A DNA stretch of 36,364 bases, taken from positions 1 through 36,364 of the forward strand of contig VGKH01000010.1 in the NCBI GenBank assembly GCA_016867135.1, given 5' to 3'. This document shows, piece by piece, positions 15,959 through 25,309 of this stretch. How positions within the stretch are numbered: the stretch's first letter is position 1; each line of letters opens with the position of its first letter. The stretch is from Candidatus Omnitrophota bacterium (lineage in GTDB: Bacteria; Omnitrophota; Gorgyraeia; VGKH01). Both the position numbers and the translations under genes were made by a program. Under the pieces are notes generated by a model. The model was not told where the DNA came from. It did not search any database and saw only the letters and a list, made by a program, of their open reading frames with translations.

Positions 15959-16695
15959 TTCCCTGCTTAGATGTTAAAGAAGGAAGAGTTGTAAAAGGCA
16001 TAAAGTTTCTTGGACTGCGCGATGCGGGTGACCCGGCAGAGATTGCTCGCTTTTACGATAAAGAAGGCGCTGATGAAATCGTATTTTTAGATATTACCGC
16101 AAGCCACGAGAAACGGCCGATACTGCTTGATGTGGTCAAGAAAACCGCCGAATCGGTATTCATGCCTTTAACCGTAGGCGGCGGAATAAGAGACCTGGAT
16201 GATATCAGGATACTTTTGAATTCCGGGGCCGATAAGGTTTCGATTAATACCTCAGCTGTTAAAAGTCCGAATTTGATCAAAGAATCCTCAGATAAATTTG
16301 GTAGCCAATGTATCGTTGTGGCGATAGATGCCAAGCGCGCAAAGGAAAACTGGCAGGTTTATATAAACGGCGGAAGAACGCCGGTTGAAAAAGACGCTAT
16401 AGAATGGGCAAAAGAAGTTGAGAAGCTAGGCGCAGGCGAGATTTTATTGACAAGCATGGATTATGATGGGACCAAGGATGGTTACGATTTAGAATTGACA
16501 AAAAAGATATCCCAGGCCGTGAATATTCCAATCATCGCTTCCGGGGGCGCGGGAAAATTTGAGCATTTTGCGCAAGTCCTCACGGAATCAGGAGCCGACG
16601 CAGCTTTAGCCGCCTCAGTATTCCATTATAAAGAATTATCCATAAAACAGGTAAAAGAATATCTGGCAGAAAAAGGTATAAAGGTAAGATTATGA
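15940..16695 (+). CDS. hisF: Imidazole glycerol phosphate synthase, cyclase subunit
   Basis: 251 aa TIM barrel. The start is a TTG at 15940, giving [23 protein letters not shown], which is the canonical HisF N-terminus. GAGAGGGG lies about 10 nt upstream. TVGGGIRD and [15 protein letters not shown] carry the phosphate site and the second catalytic Asp. It closes the imidazole ring using ammonia from HisH. The 19-nt overlap with hisA and 4-nt overlap with hisI indicate coupled translation. Confidence 0.97.
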   Translation: MLTKRIIPCLDVKEGRVVKGIKFLGLRDAGDPAEIARFYDKEGADEIVFLDITASHEKRPILLDVVKKTAESVFMPLTVGGGIRDLDDIRILLNSGADKVSINTSAVKSPNLIKESSDKFGSQCIVVAIDAKRAKENWQVYINGGRTPVEKDAIEWAKEVEKLGAGEILLTSMDYDGTKDGYDLELTKKISQAVNIPIIASGGAGKFEHFAQVLTESGADAALAASVFHYKELSIKQVKEYLAEKGIKVRL

Positions 16696-17036
16696 CAAAA
16701 ATTAACTTAAAAATGATTAACAAGTTGAAATTTGATAAGGCAGGTTTGATCCCGGCAATAATCCAGGATTACAAGAAAAACGATGTTTTGATGGTCGCCT
16801 ACATGAATAAAGAATCCATAAAAAGGACGATAAAACTAAGGAGGACTTGTTTTTGGTCGCGTTCCAGGAAAGAATATTGGGTGAAGGGCGAGACTTCCGG
16901 TAATATCCAAGAAGTAAAAGCGATTTATTTTGATTGCGATGCTGATGCCCTTTTGATAAAGGTCAAGCAGGCGGGTGTTGCTTGCCATACAGGAAAAAGA
17001 AGCTGTTTTTTTAGAAAGCTATGTGCTATCCGATAA
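16692..17036 (+). CDS. hisI: Phosphoribosyl-AMP cyclohydrolase (single domain)
   Basis: 114 aa, only the cyclohydrolase domain. Diagnostic features are [34 protein letters not shown], the metal-site FDCDADALL and [10 protein letters not shown]. There is no phosphoribosyl-ATP pyrophosphatase (HisE) domain fused or adjacent, so that step must be encoded elsewhere. The 3' end overlaps trpE by 16 nt. Confidence 0.96.
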   Translation: MTKINLKMINKLKFDKAGLIPAIIQDYKKNDVLMVAYMNKESIKRTIKLRRTCFWSRSRKEYWVKGETSGNIQEVKAIYFDCDADALLIKVKQAGVACHTGKRSCFFRKLCAIR

Positions 17037-18541
17037 AGAAAGATTTTATAAAATTAAGCAAAAAAGGTAATTTAATCCCGATCTACAAAGAGATCTTGGC
17101 AGATACCGAGACTCCAGTGTCGGCTTTTTTAAAGATTAGAAGTTCAGATTATGCCTTTTTGCTCGAGTCCGTAGAGGGCCAGGAAAAATACGCCAGGTTT
17201 TCTTTCCTTGGCGATAGCCCGTCGCTTGTCTTTGAGAGCCGGGCAAGAACAGTCAAGATCACGGAATTTAAAGGTACCAGGTCTTGCACAAAAACTATTA
17301 TCGCCAAGAAAGATCCTTTAGAAGAGATAAAGCAGCTTATGAAAAAATACAGGTTTGTTGCAGTAAAAGGCCTGCCGCGGTTTTGTGGCGGATTTGTCGG
17401 CTATATGGGTTACGATATGGTAAGGTTCTTTGAGCCGAAACTCAATCAGGCTGCCAACAAAAACATCGATGATTTAAAACTTCCTGATTCTATTTTTGTT
17501 TTGGCTGACACCATGGTTATATTTGACCATCTAAACCATAAAATAAAAATCGTTGCCTGCGCCTTTATAGAAGATAAGCATAAGAATGATAAGAAAGAAA
17601 TCAATAAAATCTATGACCGTTCAGTAAAGAATATTGACGGAATAATAAAAAGATTAAAATCAAATTTGAATTTAAAGATAAATGAAATAGGCTCGTATAA
17701 TCAAGAATATAAATTAGTTTCAAATTTTTCCAAAAAAGGATTTGAATCGATAGTTAAGAAGGCAAAGGTTTATATTAAGAAGGGAGATATAATCCAGACA
17801 GTTTTATCCCAGAGATTTCATTTGGATTTTAAAACACCGCCTTTTAATATCTACCGGGCATTGAGGAATATCAATCCTTCCGCATACATGTATTATTTGC
17901 AATTCGGCAGCTTGGAGGTAATCGGGTCTTCTCCGGAATTATTAATTCGTTGTGAGGATGGTATTGTCCAGACCCGTCCAATCGCAGGGACTAGGCCGCG
18001 CGGTAAAGACGAAGCTGATGACAAGCGCCTTGAAAATGATTTGCTAAACGATGCCAAGGAAAAGGCAGAACATATTATGCTGGTTGATTTGGGCAGGAAC
18101 GATCTTGGAAGAGTATGTAAAAAGACAACCGTTAAGGTTACAGAATTTATGAATATAGAAAGATATTCGCATGTGATGCATATCGTAAGTAATGTCATGG
18201 GGATTTTAGCGAAGAATAAAGATATATACGAACTGCTTCGCGCTACCTTTCCTGCAGGGACGGTAACCGGTGCCCCTAAGGTAAGGGCAATGGAAATCAT
18301 CGACGAACTTGAAAATGTCAAACGCGGGCCTTATGCCGGCTGCGTCGGTTATGTTAGTTTCTCAGGCAACCTCGATACATGTATTACGATTCGCACCATT
18401 ATTGTGAAAAATAAACGGGCCTATATTCAGGCGGGAGCTGGAATAGTTGCTGATTCAAATCCTCAGAAAGAATATTTTGAGACAGTCAACAAGGCGAAAG
18501 CGCAAATTTACGCCATAAAATTAGCTGAGAAAATTTATTAA
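17021..18541 (+). CDS. trpE: Anthranilate synthase component I
   Basis: 506 aa. The N-terminal part has [19 protein letters not shown], matching the LLES tryptophan-feedback site. The chorismate-binding domain has [59 protein letters not shown] and [12 protein letters not shown]. The feedback motif favours TrpE over PabB. No glutaminase gene (trpG) follows, unlike in most trp operons; the partner must be elsewhere. Last gene of the recA-initiated block. Confidence 0.94.
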   Translation: MCYPIKKDFIKLSKKGNLIPIYKEILADTETPVSAFLKIRSSDYAFLLESVEGQEKYARFSFLGDSPSLVFESRARTVKITEFKGTRSCTKTIIAKKDPLEEIKQLMKKYRFVAVKGLPRFCGGFVGYMGYDMVRFFEPKLNQAANKNIDDLKLPDSIFVLADTMVIFDHLNHKIKIVACAFIEDKHKNDKKEINKIYDRSVKNIDGIIKRLKSNLNLKINEIGSYNQEYKLVSNFSKKGFESIVKKAKVYIKKGDIIQTVLSQRFHLDFKTPPFNIYRALRNINPSAYMYYLQFGSLEVIGSSPELLIRCEDGIVQTRPIAGTRPRGKDEADDKRLENDLLNDAKEKAEHIMLVDLGRNDLGRVCKKTTVKVTEFMNIERYSHVMHIVSNVMGILAKNKDIYELLRATFPAGTVTGAPKVRAMEIIDELENVKRGPYAGCVGYVSFSGNLDTCITIRTIIVKNKRAYIQAGAGIVADSNPQKEYFETVNKAKAQIYAIKLAEKIY

Positions 18542-18553
18542 GACTACAAGGGA

Positions 18554-18628
18554 GGTCAAATGAGGACACGATTTACGGAACAAGAGTGAACGTAAATCGT
18601 CTGTCCGAATTTGACCCAGCACCTTTTT
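18554..18628 (+). terminator. Candidate terminator after trpE
   Basis: A hairpin with arms 18554-18577 and 18591-18616 includes a perfect 10-bp inner stem (ACGATTTACG/CGTAAATCGT) and an outer GGTCAAAT/ATTTGACC stem. It is followed within 12 nt by a T-run at 18624-18628. The gap between stem and T-run is longer than in a standard intrinsic terminator, so the call is tentative. Confidence 0.4.
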
Positions 18629-18695
18629 AGTATTCACTAGTTTTAAACGAACTCTTCAAACATTAGAATGTAAAAAAGGTGCTGGATTTAATTCG
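18606..18695 (+). promoter_or_regulatory. Second hairpin, competing with the trpE-distal terminator
   Basis: Left arm 18606-18628 and right arm 18673-18695 are complementary at about 20 of 23 positions, with a perfect 13-bp core (CCAGCACCTTTTT/AAAAAGGTGCTGG), extended inward by TATTC/GAATG. The left arm shares bases 18606-18616 with hairpin 18554-18616 and contains its T-run, so both cannot form at once. This is attenuator-like geometry ahead of rpsP, or a composite inverted-repeat element. Confidence 0.5.
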
Positions 18696-18723
18696 CACAA
18701 ACAAAGAAGTATCGCAAAGAAGA

Positions 18724-18771
18724 TTGATTTATGTCGTCCGATTTGAAGATTTGACAGACTCCATAAATCAA
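18724..18771 (+). promoter_or_regulatory. Third hairpin, just upstream of the rpsP ribosome binding site
   Basis: TTGATTTATG (18724-18733) and CATAAATCAA (18762-18771) form a perfect 10-bp stem around a 28-nt loop with further partial pairing. It ends about 10 nt before AAAGGAGG at 18780-18787. It could be a leader element of the rpsP operon. Otherwise nothing more is visible in 18542-18796. Confidence 0.35.
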
Positions 18772-18796
18772 GTGCTCATTAAAGGAGGTGTAGTAA

Positions 18797-19039
18797 ATGG
18801 CAGTTGTAATCAGGTTGAGAAAGATAAGCGCAAAAGCGAAGAAAAGATTTAATTTTCGTGTAATCGTTTGCGACAAGACTTCTGCAAGAGACAGCAGATT
18901 CTTAGACGAAATCGGTTATTACGATCCGTCGAAGAAACCGGCGGCGCTTAAAATCGATAAAGAAAAACTTAATTTTTGGTTGAAGCGAGGCGCAACACCC
19001 TCCGATACCGTGAGAAGTTTGATAAAAAAGGAGAAATAG
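18797..19039 (+). CDS. rpsP: 30S ribosomal protein S16
   Basis: 80 aa, normal length. It begins MAVVIRLRKISAKAKKRFNFRVIVCDKTSARDSRFLDEIGYYDP, the conserved S16 fold, and ends with the KLNFWLKRGATPSDTVRSLIKK segment. A near-perfect ribosome binding site (AAAGGAGGTG) precedes it, as expected for high expression. It opens the rpsP-yajC-secDF block; the more usual rimM-trmD neighbours are absent. Confidence 0.97.
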   Translation: MAVVIRLRKISAKAKKRFNFRVIVCDKTSARDSRFLDEIGYYDPSKKPAALKIDKEKLNFWLKRGATPSDTVRSLIKKEK

Positions 19040-19351
19040 ATGGGACAGGGTCCAACACCAAATCCAATTGTAAGCTTCGTTCCTTTAATTCTGATTTTCG
19101 TTGTTTTTTATTTTCTGATTTTTCGTCCTCAGAAGCAAAAACAATCAGATCATCAGAAAATGGTAACGAATCTTAAGAAGAATGATGAAATTGTTACAGT
19201 AGGCGGGATTCACGGAACGATAGTAAACGTCAAAGACTCAACCTTCGTTGTAAGGATTGATGAGAACGTAAAAATAGAGGTTGAAAAGAGTTCTGTGAGC
19301 GTATTAAAAAAGGCTTCTCCAACACAGCCAGAAACAGGGTTAAGAATATGA
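19040..19351 (+). CDS. yajC: Preprotein translocase auxiliary subunit YajC
   Basis: 103 aa. One membrane helix (LILIFVVFYFLIFRPQKQKQ) is followed by the cytoplasmic YajC domain (NLKKNDEIVTVGGIHGTIVNVKDSTFVVRIDENVKIEVEKSSV). It associates with SecDF. It starts immediately after the rpsP stop and overlaps secDF by ATGA. Confidence 0.96.
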   Translation: MGQGPTPNPIVSFVPLILIFVVFYFLIFRPQKQKQSDHQKMVTNLKKNDEIVTVGGIHGTIVNVKDSTFVVRIDENVKIEVEKSSVSVLKKASPTQPETGLRI

Positions 19352-21549
19352 TAAAGAATCTAAAATTCAGGCTTTTATTTATCATTGGGATTGTAATATT
19401 TTTCGCCTACTTTGCTTTCCCGCTCAATAAAAGGATTAATCTTGGCCTTGATTTAAAAGGCGGTATGCATCTGGTGCTGCGCGTTGATACATCCAAGCTT
19501 TCTGCCGAAGCCAAAAAAGATGCGGTTGAAAGGGCGCTGGAGGTAGTAAGAAATAGAATCGATGAATTCGGCGTAGGAGAACCTTCAATTACGCGGCAAG
19601 GCACCGAAGAGATAGTAATCCAGCTTCCCGGCATAACCGACAGAAACAGGGCTCTTGAATTAATCGGTAGGACTGCGCATTTGGAATTCAAGATCGTTAG
19701 CGCAGACATGGAAAAGCTTCAGGCGGCATTATCCGGGCAGGTTCCCGAGGGCTTCGAGCTGAAAACCATTGAGAAGAACGAAGATAGACAGCAGGTTCTT
19801 CTTGAGCAAAATGCAGTTTTGACCGGAGAATATATTGTTGATGCGCAAGTAAATTTTGATAATACGGCATTCGGCGAACCGTATGTCAGCCTGAAATTTA
19901 ATTCTGAAGGTGCTAAGAAATTTGCCCAGATTACCCAGGATAATGTAGGGAAACAATTGGCCATTGTTTTGGATAATAAGGTTCATTCCGCGCCGGTCAT
20001 CCGCGAGCCTATTCCTTCGGGAGAAGCGCAGATTACCGGCCGGTTTAATTTTCAGGAGGCAAGCGACTTGGCAATAGTTTTACGCGTCGGAGCATTGCCT
20101 GCGCCAATTTATATTGAAGAAGAGCGGACTATCGGCCCCTTATTAGGACAGGATTCAATTAGAAGCGGTATCAAGGCCAGTATTGTCGGATGCTCTCTAG
20201 TTTTTATTTTTATGGCCATGCATTATCTTTTGGCAGGCTGCATAGCGGACTTCGCCTTGATGCTTAATTTATTGATAATACTGGGGTCTTTGGGATTCTT
20301 AAAGGCCATGATGCCGGAGCAACAGGTGACTTTAACTCTTCCGGGCATTGCGGGTATTGTTTTGACTTTAGGTATGGCGGTAGATGCCAATGTTTTGATT
20401 AACGAAAGGATAAGGGAAGAATTGGCTTCCGGCAGGCCCCTATTAACGGGTATATCTAACGGTTATCATAAGGCCTTTAGCGCGATATTTGATTCTAATA
20501 TCACCACGCTGATCGCAGCCTTTTTACTTTTTCAATTCGGCACAGGCCCTATCAGGGGCTTTGCCGTCACTTTGACCATTGGTCTTTTGGCAAGTTTATT
20601 TACCGCTATATTTGTCACCAGGGCAATTCTTGAGTTTCTTGTTTCTTCGAAAATGATCAAGAAACTTCCGATGCTAAGATTAATGAGGGAAACTAAGATC
20701 GATTTTATCGGAAAAAGAAAAATCTGGTATGCAGTTTCTACTATTATAATTATCATAGGTTTATTTGCATTCTTTGGAAAAGGCAAGCAGGCATATGGGC
20801 TTGATTTTGCCGGTGGCCAACTGCAAGAGTACAGTTTTCACCACCCTATCGCTATTGAATCTTTACGTGGCAGCTTAAAAGAAGCGGGTTTGTCTGATGT
20901 CTCCATCCAGCAATTTAAAGAAAATCCCAAGGTGGTAATGATTCGTTCCACGTCTGATACTTCTTCTACTGTAGAACAGGTTCTACGCGATAAGTTTTCC
21001 GATAACAAATTTGATATTTTAAGGATCGAAAAGGTAGGTCCGGCTGTAGGTAAAGAATTAAGAAACAAAGCTATTAAAGCAATCGTTTTTTCTTTGCTAG
21101 GGATTCTTGTCTATGTGGCATTCAGATTTAAGCATTTTAATTTCGCCGTTGCCGGTGTAATCGCGCTTTTTCATGATATCCTGATAGCCATAGGATTTTT
21201 AGCGCTTACCGGCAGGCAGATGGATCTTTTGATTGTTACCGCGCTTTTGACTATAGCTGGTTATTCCATCAACGATACCATCGTTATCTATGATAGGGTA
21301 AGAGAGAATTTACGCTTTGGCCATAAAATGAATTTAGCCGAGATTATAAACTTAAGCGTGAACCAGACATTCAGCCGCACAATTCTTACTTCGGCGTCTA
21401 CGCTTTTGGTAGTTATCTCGCTTTTATTCTTCGGAGGCGACGTTTTAAACGGCCTGGCCTTTGCTCTATTCGTAGGTTTTATTTCCGGAGTTTACTCCAC
21501 TGTTTATATCGCTTCGCCTTTAGTCCTTGCTTGGCAGAAGAAACATTGA
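19348..21549 (+). CDS. secDF: Protein translocase subunits SecD and SecF, fused
   Basis: 733 aa, a natural SecD-SecF fusion. SecD occupies about residues 1-435: LGLDLKGGMHLVL near the N-terminus, a large P1 periplasmic domain, then ALPAPIYIEEERTIGPLLGQDSI and helices with LGMAVDANVLINERI. SecF follows with FIGKRKIWYAVS, YGLDFAGGQL and GYSINDTIVIYDRVREN. It uses the proton motive force to pull proteins out of SecYEG. The stop is 1 nt before the mfd start. Confidence 0.97.
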   Translation: MIKNLKFRLLFIIGIVIFFAYFAFPLNKRINLGLDLKGGMHLVLRVDTSKLSAEAKKDAVERALEVVRNRIDEFGVGEPSITRQGTEEIVIQLPGITDRNRALELIGRTAHLEFKIVSADMEKLQAALSGQVPEGFELKTIEKNEDRQQVLLEQNAVLTGEYIVDAQVNFDNTAFGEPYVSLKFNSEGAKKFAQITQDNVGKQLAIVLDNKVHSAPVIREPIPSGEAQITGRFNFQEASDLAIVLRVGALPAPIYIEEERTIGPLLGQDSIRSGIKASIVGCSLVFIFMAMHYLLAGCIADFALMLNLLIILGSLGFLKAMMPEQQVTLTLPGIAGIVLTLGMAVDANVLINERIREELASGRPLLTGISNGYHKAFSAIFDSNITTLIAAFLLFQFGTGPIRGFAVTLTIGLLASLFTAIFVTRAILEFLVSSKMIKKLPMLRLMRETKIDFIGKRKIWYAVSTIIIIIGLFAFFGKGKQAYGLDFAGGQLQEYSFHHPIAIESLRGSLKEAGLSDVSIQQFKENPKVVMIRSTSDTSSTVEQVLRDKFSDNKFDILRIEKVGPAVGKELRNKAIKAIVFSLLGILVYVAFRFKHFNFAVAGVIALFHDILIAIGFLALTGRQMDLLIVTALLTIAGYSINDTIVIYDRVRENLRFGHKMNLAEIINLSVNQTFSRTILTSASTLLVVISLLFFGGDVLNGLAFALFVGFISGVYSTVYIASPLVLAWQKKH

Positions 21550-21550
21550 T

Positions 21551-23431
21551 ATGTTTAAATCCTTAAAGCTATACGTTTCCCAGGAGATAAAAATTAAGGA
21601 TTTGGCAAAAGAGCTAGTTGATTTAGGTTATAAAAGATTGCAAAGCGTATTTGAAGAAGGCGATTTCTCAATCAGGGGAGGAATCGCCGATATTTTTCCC
21701 ATAAGCTTTGAATGCCCCCTGCGCATTGAATTTGATATGGACAGGGTTAATAGCATTTTCAGTTTCAATATTATTAATGGAAAACGTATCTGGGAGCATC
21801 GTTCTGTTATTATCCTGCCGAAGAAGATATCCCGTGCTTCTAAATCTCTTGGTTTTTCTGAAGAGATCCCGCTGAACAATTTTGTAGATCTGGAAGTCGG
21901 CGATTACGCCGTGCATAGCCAGCACGGCATCGGTAGGTTCATGGGGATAAATAAACTCTTGATTAAAGACAGGATGCAGGATCATTTTATTCTTGAGTAT
22001 GACGGCGGCGACAAGCTTTACGTTCCCGCCGACCAGCTGCATCTTATCCAGAAATATATCGGCTTTGAGCATAGGTCGCCAAGGCTGTACAAGCTGGGTT
22101 CTCCGGAATGGCAAAGAGTAAAGGACAGGACCGCAAAAGGCATTAAACGCATGGCTTTGGATTTGTTGCAGATTCAGGCCATCCGCGATAGCCTTCCCGG
22201 GATTAAGTTTTCTTCCGATACCGATTGGCAAAAGCAGTTTGAAAAGACTTTTCCCTTTAAGGAGACGCCAGATCAGGAGATTGCCGTGTCGGCTGTCAAG
22301 CAGGATATGGAGCAGGAAAAACCCATGGATAGATTAATCTGCGGCGATGTGGGCTACGGCAAGACCGAAGTAGCTATGCGCGCGGCTTTCAAGGCAGTAA
22401 TGGATAACAAACAGGTTGCGTTTTTAGTGCCAACAACAATTTTGGCAGAACAGCATTTTTATAATTTCTCCATGAGGCTTAAGGATTTCCCGGTTAATGT
22501 CCAGATGCTATCCCGCTTTAAAACCGAGGCAGAGCAAAAAGAAATAATCGAGAATCTTAATAACGGTTCTGTTGATATCGTTATCGGCACTCACAGGCTT
22601 TTATCAGATGATATTAAGTTTAGGGAACTAGGGCTTGTAATTATAGATGAAGAACAGCGTTTCGGCGTTGAGGCGAAAGAAAAATTAAAACGCTTAAGGC
22701 TTCTTGTAGATGTTTTGACGCTTACCGCAACGCCCATCCCGCGCACTCTCTATATGGCGCTTATGGACGCCAAAGATATGTCTACGATAAATACGCCGCC
22801 ACAAAACAGGATTCCCATCAAGACCTTTGTCGCTGAATACGATGACGACCTGATTAAGCAGGCGGTTACAAGAGAGCTTTCAAGGAATGGCCAAGTTTAT
22901 TTAGTCAACAACCATATCCAGGGAATTGAAAAACTTAAAGAAAAGGTCTCGCGCTTGATAAATAAAGGCAATATCGCCATAGCCCACGGCCAGATGGCCT
23001 CCAACGAACTTGAAAGTATTATGCTTGATTTCTTGAAGGGCAAAATAGATGTTTTGGTCTGCACGATGATAATTGAGGCTGGAATTGATGTCCCCAATGC
23101 CAATACCTTAATCGTAAACCACGCAGAAAGCTTTGGCTTGGCGGATTTGCACCAGCTGCGCGGCAGGGTAGGAAGGTTCAATCGCCAGGCGTACGCGTAT
23201 TTTTTATTTCCAAAAAAAACTAATTTGAGTCCCGAAGCCCATAGAAGATTAAAAGCCATTGAAGAATATAATGATTTGGGTTCGGGTTTTAAGATTGCCT
23301 TTGAAGATTTACAGATACGGGGAGCAGGGAATCTTTTGGGGACCGAGCAGCATGGTTATATCAGCGCCGTAGGTTTTGATTTGTACTGCAGGCTTCTTAA
23401 AGAAGCCGTCTCAGACATCAAGAAAGGATAG
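21551..23431 (+). CDS. mfd: Mini transcription-repair coupling factor (Mfd-like helicase lacking terminal domains)
   Basis: 626 aa against about 1,100-1,150 for typical Mfd. It starts with a UvrB-like piece matching Mfd domain 1b (LGYKRLQSVFEEGDFSIRGGIADIFP, residues 25-50). It then goes almost directly to the CarD-like RNA polymerase interaction domain (GDYAVHSQHGIGRF to LHLIQKYIG, about 117-172). The RecG-like translocase follows: GDVGYGKTE at 265-273, DEEQRFGV, TATPIPRT, HGQM, and the QLRGRVGR/IRGAGNLLGTEQHG region. It stops at the end of the translocase. The UvrA-binding part, domain 3 and the C-terminal D7 domain are missing. Reading the frame from 21527 would only add residues inside secDF. 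Confidence 0.9.
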   Translation: MFKSLKLYVSQEIKIKDLAKELVDLGYKRLQSVFEEGDFSIRGGIADIFPISFECPLRIEFDMDRVNSIFSFNIINGKRIWEHRSVIILPKKISRASKSLGFSEEIPLNNFVDLEVGDYAVHSQHGIGRFMGINKLLIKDRMQDHFILEYDGGDKLYVPADQLHLIQKYIGFEHRSPRLYKLGSPEWQRVKDRTAKGIKRMALDLLQIQAIRDSLPGIKFSSDTDWQKQFEKTFPFKETPDQEIAVSAVKQDMEQEKPMDRLICGDVGYGKTEVAMRAAFKAVMDNKQVAFLVPTTILAEQHFYNFSMRLKDFPVNVQMLSRFKTEAEQKEIIENLNNGSVDIVIGTHRLLSDDIKFRELGLVIIDEEQRFGVEAKEKLKRLRLLVDVLTLTATPIPRTLYMALMDAKDMSTINTPPQNRIPIKTFVAEYDDDLIKQAVTRELSRNGQVYLVNNHIQGIEKLKEKVSRLINKGNIAIAHGQMASNELESIMLDFLKGKIDVLVCTMIIEAGIDVPNANTLIVNHAESFGLADLHQLRGRVGRFNRQAYAYFLFPKKTNLSPEAHRRLKAIEEYNDLGSGFKIAFEDLQIRGAGNLLGTEQHGYISAVGFDLYCRLLKEAVSDIKKG

Positions 23432-23433
23432 TT

Positions 23434-24363
23434 ATGAAAATATTGCGCTTGGTAACATTGTCTTTTTTATTGCTACTATTTATTAATTTTAGCTTAGTCT
23501 CGGCGTTAGGGGATAAGTTAATTGCTATCGTTAATAATGAAATTATAACCGAGAACGATAAAAAGGAATTTATGGATGTTTTATTCCTGCAGCTTTCATC
23601 CCAGCTTGAGGGCGAGCAATTAAAAGCAGAGATGAAAAATGCCGAAGACGAAGCGGTGCAGCGCCTTGTGGAAGACAAACTTATAATTCAGGAGGCAAAG
23701 AAAAAAGGTGTAATTATAGAGGACCGCGAGATAGGCCAAAGAATAAAGGCGATAAAAGACAATTTCCCGTCCGAGACAGAATTCGATATGTATTTAAATA
23801 TGCATAAACTTACGCTGGCCGATGTAAGAAATAAAACACAGGACCAGTTGTTGATGCGCAGGATGATTGAGGCTGAGGTAAGGGATAAGGTTTTTGTCCA
23901 CCCCCAGGAAGTCACCGATTATTACAACAGCCACAAGGAAGAGTTAAAGGAGCCGGAGAGAATTGAGCTTGATTCTATATTGATCAAAAACGAAGTCCAT
24001 CCTTTTGAAGCCGAGAATAAAATTAAGGATATACAAAAGAGACTAAAGGAAGGCCAGGATTTTTCCCAGCTTAGAGAGGAATTTTCCAATAGCGAGCCAA
24101 TCGGGGTAGTAAAAAAAGGCATGCTCAATGAAGAAATAGAAAAGGTCGTATTCAACTTGAAGGAAGGCGAGGTATCCGTTCCGGTCAAGACCAATAATGG
24201 AGTTTATTTGTTTAAGCTAATCAAGAAAATCCCTGAATCAGAAGTTGGATTCGAAGAAGTCCGGGATCAGATATATCAGGCATTGTTTGAGCAAAAATTC
24301 ACCGAGAGGCTTGCTGCTTGGCTAGATGAGCTCAAAGAAAAATCATACATACTCATAAAGTAA
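23434..24363 (+). CDS. SurA-like periplasmic peptidyl-prolyl isomerase/chaperone
   Basis: 309 aa. A signal peptide (MKILRLVTLSFLLLLFINFSLVSA) is followed by the SurA N-terminal signature GDKLIAIVNNEIITENDKKEF. A single parvulin (PpiC) domain occupies about residues 165-265 (RIELDSILIKNEVH, LREEFSNSEPIGVVKKGMLNEEIEKVVFNLKEGEVS). SurA-type proteins help outer-membrane protein assembly. The gene starts 2 nt after mfd, and the order surA-pdxA-rsmA is the same as in E. coli. Confidence 0.88.
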   Translation: MKILRLVTLSFLLLLFINFSLVSALGDKLIAIVNNEIITENDKKEFMDVLFLQLSSQLEGEQLKAEMKNAEDEAVQRLVEDKLIIQEAKKKGVIIEDREIGQRIKAIKDNFPSETEFDMYLNMHKLTLADVRNKTQDQLLMRRMIEAEVRDKVFVHPQEVTDYYNSHKEELKEPERIELDSILIKNEVHPFEAENKIKDIQKRLKEGQDFSQLREEFSNSEPIGVVKKGMLNEEIEKVVFNLKEGEVSVPVKTNNGVYLFKLIKKIPESEVGFEEVRDQIYQALFEQKFTERLAAWLDELKEKSYILIK

Positions 24364-24364
24364 G

Positions 24365-25309
24365 ATGATAACTATCGGTATAACAATTGGAGACCCTTCC
24401 GGTATCGGCCCGGAAGTAGTCATCAAGGCGCTTAATAGCCCGGCTATTAATCGCTTGGCAAATTATTTGGTTATAGGAGATAAGTTCGTTATTTCTAAAG
24501 CCAGTAAGAAAAACTTGCCGCGAAACGTTAAGTTCATTGACATGGCTAATGTGAATCGCAAGGGATTTTCCTACGGTAAAGTAAAAGCCGAGTACGGCGC
24601 CGCTTCAATGGACTATATCAATTTCGCTTTAGGTTTATTAAAAAAAGGAATGATTGATTGTTTGGTCACCGCTCCGATTAGCAAGGAATCGGCCAATCTT
24701 GGCGGATACAAGATTACCGGCCATACCGAATACCTGGCTAAAAAAACTAATAGCAAGAATTTTGAAATGATGTTATTGGCCAAGAATCTAAGGACTTTAA
24801 CCGTTACCCGCCATCTGCCCCTAAAAGATATTTCTAGAAAACTAAAAACAAAAGATATCTATCAAGCGATAGCTTTAATTTACGATGCCTTAAAAAAATA
24901 CTTTCTAATTAAGAAACCAAAAGTGGCTGTCTGCGCGCTTAATCCTCATTTAGGAGAACATGGCCTCCTGGGCCAAGAGGAAAGAATCAAGATTGCCCCG
25001 GCAGTTAACAAAGCCAAGAAAAGATTTGGTTCTGTCTTCGGACCCGTTGCTTCGGATGCGGTTTTTCGCGATTGCCTAAGAGGCAAATATGACGCAATAG
25101 TGACGATGTATCACGACCAGTCACTCATCACTTTAAAAACCTTATTCCCGAACAGCGCGGTTAATTTGACCATTGGCTTGCCTTTTGTGCGCACCTCGCC
25201 TTGCCATGGCACCGCCTTTGATATCGCAGGAAAGAACTTGGCCGATCCGACTTCTATGATCGAAGCCATAAAATTAGCCGATAGGCTGGCGCGCAATATC
25301 AAAAAATGA
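24365..25309 (+). CDS. pdxA: 4-hydroxythreonine-4-phosphate dehydrogenase
   Basis: 314 aa. It begins with ITIGDPSGIGPEVVIKAL. The three metal-binding histidines are H150 (RHLPL), H195 (LNPHLGEHG) and H250 (MYHDQS); GHTEYLA carries the substrate-binding His120. It oxidises 4-phosphohydroxy-L-threonine in the DXP-dependent vitamin B6 pathway. It sits 1 nt after the surA-like gene and overlaps rsmA by ATGA. No pdxJ is in the window. Confidence 0.96.
   Translation: MITIGITIGDPSGIGPEVVIKALNSPAINRLANYLVIGDKFVISKASKKNLPRNVKFIDMANVNRKGFSYGKVKAEYGAASMDYINFALGLLKKGMIDCLVTAPISKESANLGGYKITGHTEYLAKKTNSKNFEMMLLAKNLRTLTVTRHLPLKDISRKLKTKDIYQAIALIYDALKKYFLIKKPKVAVCALNPHLGEHGLLGQEERIKIAPAVNKAKKRFGSVFGPVASDAVFRDCLRGKYDAIVTMYHDQSLITLKTLFPNSAVNLTIGLPFVRTSPCHGTAFDIAGKNLADPTSMIEAIKLADRLARNIKK

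Noticed and set aside
18542-18796. T-box or trp attenuator with leader peptide
   Set aside because: No T-box core sequence, no Trp-rich short frame, and the element lies after trpE rather than before it.
21527-21550. Eight extra N-terminal residues on the mini-Mfd
   Set aside because: They overlap the secDF 3' end in another frame; ATG 21551 is the natural start.
21668-22231. 187-aa minus-strand frame opposite mfd
   Set aside because: It lies wholly within a well-supported gene, has no recognisable domain and looks like a codon-bias shadow.
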